Shown piece after piece: positions 59,455-64,000 of a DNA stretch of 64,000 nt. Each line of letters begins with the position of its first letter. Within the stretch, counting starts at the first letter, position 1. Both the position numbers and the translations under genes were made by a program. The notes under the pieces were generated by a model. The model did not search any database and was not told the DNA's origin. It worked only from the letters and a program-made list of their open reading frames with translations. The stretch is from Eulemur rufifrons (Eukaryota > Chordata > Mammalia > Primates > Lemuridae): the NCBI RefSeq assembly GCF_041146395.1, contig NC_090989.1, positions 52,726,501 through 52,790,500 on the forward strand. The letters are read 5' to 3'.

Positions 59455-60310
59455 AAGAAAAGGTCACAACACTAAATGTTGTCAAGTAGGTGGAGAAACA
59501 GGAACTCTCATTCATTGGTAATGGTAATGCAAAAATGGTACAGCCATTTTGATACAGACTTTGGCAGTTTATTTACAAAACGAAACATATTCTTAACATA
59601 CTGTAATAGCACTCCTTGGTGTTTATCAAATGGAGTTGAAAACTTATATCCACACAAAAATATGCACATGGATGTTTATAGCATCTTTATTTACAGTCAC
59701 AAAAAACTGAAAGCAATCACGATGTCCCTCAATAGGGGAATGCATAAACAAACTGTGGCACATCCACACAATGGAATATTACCCAGCTCTAAAAAATAAT
59801 GAGCTATTAAGCCATGAAAAGACATGGAGGAAACTTAGATGTATATTTCTAAGTGAAAGAAGCCAATCTGAAAGGCTACATATTGTAGGACTTCAACTAT
59901 AAGATATTCTGGAAAATGCAAAATTAAGGACACAGTAAAAAGATCAGCGTTGCCAGGGGTTTGGGGAGAGAGAGGGATGAATAGGGGAGCACAGGCGATA
60001 TTTAGGGCAGTGAAACTATTCTGTATGATACTACAATGGTGGACACATGTCACCATATGTTTTTCAAAGCCCATAGAACATATATCATAAGTGAACCCTA
60101 ATGTAAACTATGAAGTTTGGGCAATAATGATGTTGTCAATGTTGGGTCATCAATTGTAACAAAAGTACTACTCTGGTGAGGGATCCTGAGGGAGGCTGCG
60201 GCCGTGGGGTATATGAAGGGGGTGGGGGTACATGGGAATTCTCTGCACTTTCCAATCAAGTTTTCTGTGAACCTAAAACTGCTCTAAAAAAATAAAGTCT
60301 ATATATTAAA
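59455..60310 (+). mobile_element. Old L1 3' end (L1M type) in CD47 intron 6
   Basis: Plus-strand, diverged L1 tail. Segments include 'gtggagaaacaggaactctcattcattg', 'ccacacaatggaatattacccag', 'gacatggaggaaacttagatg', a 3' UTR with 'tgccaggggtttggggagag' and 'ctctgcactttccaatcaagttttctgtgaacctaaaactgctctaaa', and an A-rich end near 60310-60345. The 107-codon frame at 59476-59799 is an L1 remnant. Antisense to CD47. Confidence 0.8.
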
Positions 60311-60398
60311 AGAAAAAGAAAAAAAGAACAAGGAAAAGAAAGAAGAGCTCTGTCCAACAGTAGTCCAAATCAGGACTACAGAAGGATGTGACTCTTAC

Positions 60399-60491
60399 CC
60401 GAAATACAGAGACTCAATCCAACCACAGCGAGTATATAGGCCAGCATCTGAATAACCAATATGACAATGATGAAGGAGTGAATCCCGATTG
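60399..60491 (-). CDS. CD47: CD47 exon 6 (fourth transmembrane helix)
   Basis: A 93-base exon on the minus strand, acceptor ...CTTCCCTCAG and donor ...TCGG|GTAAGA, phase 1 to phase 1. It reads (T)IGIHSFIIVILVIQ, then MLAYILAVVGLSLCIS, a hydrophobic helix matching human ...TSFVIAILVIQVIAYILAVVG. The first codon, shared with exon 5, is ACA (Thr), where human CD47 has Ala. Confidence 0.96.
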
Positions 60492-61521
60492 CTGAGGGAA
60501 GGAAAAGGATTAAACAGAAGTATGTTCAGCACATTTAAGAAGCAATCACTCCTATTTTTGCATTTGGTGCAATCAGGAATATCCTACGACTAAAGACCAA
60601 CTCTGGAGTTCCTTATCAGATGGTAGATGCTTTTCCAGTGACCTAACCCTTCCACACAAGTAGTCAGATCCAAATTCACACATTTAGCAGCCTTTTATTT
60701 TCACAGTTAGCTAAGCTGGACTGGCAGTCTTTATCCCAACTCTTAGAACAATGCTGCTTTTACCTCACTTGTACATTTTGCAGTTGGGATGGCTATTATG
60801 TTTGGCTTCTTCACATGCACACAGAATTGCTTTAGTGGAGAGAATCATTAGCAAACGCGATTGTAAACATCAGACTCTATCTTGTGTATCTAGAAGATCT
60901 ATAATTTTATAACAAATCAATACTTTTCTGATGTACAGTAAGTCAGACATAGACTCTAAGATCAAGTGTTAAATGTAACTAACAAACATATGTTAGTGAT
61001 TTATTTTCAAAATGCAGTAAAAATCATACTTATTATAGTTTGGATATCTATACCATCTTTTAAAACTAAAGTGTCAAGGTCTGCTAAGAACTAAAAAAAA
61101 AATGTTTCTACTATTTGTGATTTATAACCCCATTTTATAGAACTAGTCTTTTTAATAGAGATGCTTAGCAAAAGAAGAGAAAGGCTATGCTTAATTTCTA
61201 CTTATAAACTCAAAAAACTAAAATTAGAACATGAAGATAATTATTAAGGTATTATATAGAATAATTTAAAATCATGCTGACTGGTATAAAATACATATGA
61301 AAATCACTTTTTTTCAAAATAATTGAATGCCTTGAAGACCTAGGATAACCTTAAAATTAATCCAAATGGATAAATGTCACTAAGAATAGCATGGAAAATC
61401 TTTTAATAAATCAGTATTTATTGAGTGGTAAAAAGAAATCCATGTAAGACTATTTATACCAAAAGTGACTTTTTAAAATGAAAATTGTAGGCAAAATGAT
61501 GCAGTAATAACAAATACTCAC
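60492..61521 (-). other. CD47: CD47 intron 5
   Basis: About 1 kb, AT-rich, GTGAGT donor and CTCAG acceptor. No clear repeats or other genes. Confidence 0.85.
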
Positions 61522-61614
61522 TTGTTTTAAATACATAGTAGTGAAGTAATAATAATAATCCTGTAGTAGTTACAATTAAACCAAGTCCAGTAGAATTCTT
61601 TATTGAATATTCAC
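61522..61614 (-). CDS. CD47: CD47 exon 5 (third transmembrane helix, glycosylation sequon)
   Basis: A 93-base exon on the minus strand, acceptor ...TTATTAACAG and donor ACAA|GTGAGT, phase 1 to phase 1. It reads (G)EYSIKNSTGLGLIV followed by TTTGLLLLLHYYVFKT. The NST triplet is an N-glycosylation sequon in the extracellular loop; human has NAT at the same place. The Leu run is written with four TTA codons in a row. It encodes the loop plus the third membrane helix. Confidence 0.96.
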
Positions 61615-62249
61615 CTGTTAATAAATAAAAATATTTAAAATATTTTCCTACATACTTTCTACTCTTCAGGACACTAACGTACTTAATTTATTAAATGTAT
61701 TAATCTCGATAATACTCTTATAAACTAAAAGGCTTAAAAATATATGTTTCCCCCAAAGCTTCGGACAAAATAAGTGATTATTTTTCGATTATTTAAGACC
61801 AAACTTAAAACATGTGAATCTTAACATGTTGAAAGCTTGGATTGGCTTTACCTCTTTCCTAATTATCTTACAGAATTCCAGATGAGGAATTTTGTAGTCG
61901 TCTTCTACCATTCCTTTCATTTGCCATATTCAATGTGTCCCAAAGTCAAATTAATTGTTCTTTCAAATTGTCTTCTGAATTCAACCCCTTTCTGTCCCAT
62001 GCCCTCACTAACTCCAGAGGCAAACAGAGCTGCCAAATTTATGTCCCTACAAGTTACACCTGTACTGCATGCTTCTCTAAAAACAATGGTGTACTACAGC
62101 CTACCAATTTGAGTCCTGGGCTTTCTTTGCTTTTCTTTTCATGTGCTATACACCCTTATTTCCCAGTCCCACTCTCCTCCTCCAAATGCAACTGCCATTT
62201 CAGGCAAATCTAGTTCCATTCCATGTCCCTGTACACTGAAGTTTGCCTC
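61615..62249 (-). other. CD47: CD47 intron 4, exon-5 proximal part
   Basis: AT-rich with a pyrimidine-rich part around 61850-62220. The 91-92-codon plus-strand frames (61837-62213) overlap each other in different frames and show no domain. Not supported as a gene. Confidence 0.6.
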
Positions 62250-62794
62250 TGTAGTGGGTGGAATGGTAGCCTTAAAGACATTTCCATCTCCTAATCCCTA
62301 GAACCTGTGACTATTACCTTATATGGCAAAAGAGTATTGCATTACATGGCAAAAGATGTGATTAAGTTAAAGACCTTGAAAAAGAGGAGCTTATCTTGGA
62401 TTATATGGGTGGGCCCTAGTTGAGAGGCAGAGGGAGATATGACCAAAAAAAAAAACCTAAAACAAAACAAAACACAACACAACACAAACCAACAAAAAAC
62501 AACCACACAGAGGTGAAGACAAGGGTAGAAGAGAAGGCAACGTGACCACAGAGGCAGATATTGGAGTTATGCTGCCACAGACGAAAGAATGCCAAGGACT
62601 GTCATTCCTCAGCAAATATAGAAGCTAGAAGAGGCAAGGAATGAATTCTACCCCAGAGCCTCGAGAGGGAGTGTGGTCCTGACAACACACCCTAATTTTA
62701 GACTTATGGCCTCCAGAGCAGCAAGAGAATTTCTGTTGTTTTAAGCCACCTAGTTTGTGGTAATTTGTTCCAGCAGCCCTAGGAAACTAATACC
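62250..62794 (+). mobile_element. MaLR LTR (MLT1-type) with an A/C-rich insertion
   Basis: Sense LTR from 'agtgggtggaatggtagcc' through 'aatccctagaacctgtgactattaccttatatggcaaaag' and 'gattaagttaaagaccttga' to the end 'gttgttttaagccacctagtttgtggtaatttgttccagcagccctaggaaactaatac'. At 62441-62508 an A/C-rich low-complexity stretch interrupts it. Antisense to CD47. Confidence 0.85.
62441..62508 (+). repeat. A/C-rich low-complexity stretch within LTR
   Basis: Poly(A) followed by AAAACA and CAACA type units, placed in the middle of the MaLR LTR. Likely microsatellite growth or remains of an inserted A-rich tail. Confidence 0.75.
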
Positions 62795-62855
62795 CTTCCC
62801 CTTGGAACACACTCATTTACAGCCTACATTCCCTCCTAGCAACTGTACATCTTAC

Positions 62856-62963
62856 CTGGGACGAAAAGAATGGCTCCAACAATGATAATCGCAGTGGTCA
62901 CTAGTCCAACAACAAGTACAGCAATGGTTATCTCATCCATATGAGTGGATTTATATTTAAGTG
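62856..62963 (-). CDS. CD47: CD47 exon 4 (second transmembrane helix)
   Basis: A 108-base exon on the minus strand, acceptor ...TTTTTTTTCAG and donor CCCAG|GTAAG, phase 1 to phase 1. It reads (T)LKYKSTHMDEITIAV, then LVVGLVTTAIIIVGAILFVP, matching human LKYRSGGMDEKTIALLVAGL...VGAILFVP over the full length. The first part is the cytoplasmic loop, the rest the second membrane helix. R-S-G-G of human is K-S-T-H here. Upstream exons 1-3 (signal peptide, SIRP-alpha-binding Ig-V domain, first helix) lie beyond the right edge. Confidence 0.96.
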
Positions 62964-64000
62964 CTGAAAAAAAAAACCCACAAAGAATTATATTAACTCA
63001 ATCAGAAGTGAATCCATTTTGGTAACTTATAAGGTACAGAGACAAACTGGCACACTTAATTATAATTGACTAACCTCTGAGGAACAACTCCTTCATACCA
63101 TCAAGTCACTTCACATCTTTTTCATAAGCCAATGGACAGGGTCATGACAGTATAAACATGGATGCTGAATTTACAGGTGACGCCTTTGTCCCTTACACTT
63201 TAAAGAATGAAGTTCTACATATCAGGCTTTCTCAGTTGAGGCATTATTAACATTTTGAGCTAGATAAGTCTTTGTGTGGGGGGCTGCTCTGTGCATTACA
63301 GAATGTTTAGCAGCATCCCTGGCCTCTCCATACTAGACGCCAGTAGCAGCCTCCAGTTATGTCAATCAAACTGTCTCCAAGCAATGCCAATGTCCCCTGA
63401 TGAGCAAAATCACCCCAGAATGACAATACAACACTCAGGTACACCACGCTGATGGGAAATAACTGGCTGTTTAACAATATCAAGAAAAAGAGAACTTTGT
63501 TCCACCTTACATAAAATTAGTAAACCATTTAGAAATCTGGATATTTTGTTTTGAGAAAGAGGATAGAATAAACATTGGCCAAATCACACACCCTTGTGAA
63601 ATCCTAAGGAAGAAAAAAGCTTAAGTTATTCAACTAAAATATTTTAATAAAAATAACTACAGAGATTTGACAGAATACATCATACATATTATTGCTTCTA
63701 ATGCTAGCTCTATTGTCAAGTATCTAGTACCTTTCCTGAAAGAATAATGTAATGGATAAGCCTAAAAATATTATTTCTTTTACTACATATTGACCTTTTT
63801 GTTTTGGTTAATATTGAAATTAATTTTTTTATCAACAAAGTTGTTAAAGGTAACCTAAAAGCAAATTTGAATAGCAGAGAGAAACAGAGTGTGTGACTGA
63901 AATGCTGCTGTATTCTGGCCACACATGGAATTCTCCACGCCAGTAATCAATGGGCAACTGTCGTGAGGGAAAGAATATTTTTTTTTAAATGTTATATTTA
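62964..64000 (-). other. CD47: CD47 intron 3, 3' part
   Basis: Intron sequence to the window edge. It contains one MER20. I looked for CD47 exon 3 (first helix, FAILLFWGQFG-like) and did not find it before 64000. Confidence 0.75.
63223..63430 (+). mobile_element. MER20 (hAT-Charlie fossil)
   Basis: Begins CAGGCTTTCTCAGTTGAGGC and contains 'attattaacattttgagctagataa', 'ttgtgtggggggctgctctgtgcattacagaatgtttagcagcatccctgg', 'tactagacgccagtagca' and 'atgccaatgtcccctgatgagcaaaatcacccca'. Nearly full-length MER20. Members of this family have been co-opted as regulatory DNA in placental mammals; nothing here shows that. Confidence 0.9.

Noticed and set aside
62964..64000. Search for CD47 exon 3
   Set aside because: No sequence resembling the first-helix exon with splice sites was found. 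It must lie beyond the right edge.

Overview
The window is vertebrate nuclear DNA and almost certainly comes from a primate. It holds an AluJ-type element, an Alu monomer, several generations of L1, MIR/L2 fossils, MaLR LTRs and hAT fossils (MER20, MER5A). One Alu, at about 52551-52902, has the extended A-rich middle typical of lemur/loris Alus: two GCCCGGCTAA-type blocks with a TATATATTTTTAGTTG spacer. This points to a strepsirrhine primate rather than human, ape or monkey. The species cannot be named from the sequence alone.

The only protein-coding gene I can support is the 3' two thirds of CD47 (integrin-associated protein, the SIRP-alpha ligand), on the minus strand from about 38870 to beyond the right edge. 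Eight exons are present, matching exons 4-11 of the known 11-exon gene. Four encode membrane segments (62856-62963, 61522-61614, 60399-60491, 58925-59017). Three tiny exons encode the alternatively spliced cytoplasmic tail (46704-46735, 45344-45368, 44699-44731). The last exon (about 38870-42816) carries the stop codons and a 3' UTR of about 3.9 kb. All splice sites are canonical and the frame is intact. The signal-peptide exon, the Ig-V exon and the first transmembrane exon lie outside the window, to the right.

CD47 introns: intron 7 (46736-58924) holds an Alu monomer and a long L1 of about 7.2 kb (49230-56450). The L1 is on the plus strand, antisense to CD47, and carries the lemur-type Alu. 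Introns nearer the right edge hold an old L1 3' end (59455-60310), a MaLR LTR (62250-62794) and MER20 (63223-63430).

Left half (1-38870): downstream intergenic DNA with no convincing exon or RNA gene. It contains an ERV solitary LTR (1679-2220), L1 3' ends (2260-2530, 3820-4663, 18294-18770, 24617-25650), MaLR LTRs (6250, 19033, 22277, 28259), an AluJ (13881-14196), and many MIR/L2 fragments. It also has an imperfect tandem duplication of about 129 bp (21333-21580), a 12-bp minisatellite (10419-10461) and several GC-richer blocks that could be regulatory. Long open frames in this half coincide with repeats or GC-rich DNA and do not look like genes.

The window shows no new multi-gene system. 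The points most worth checking are the CD47 tail/3' UTR architecture, the nested retrotransposons that give lineage information, the tandem duplication carrying paired TGACTCA motifs, and an unassigned block at 57540-57970.
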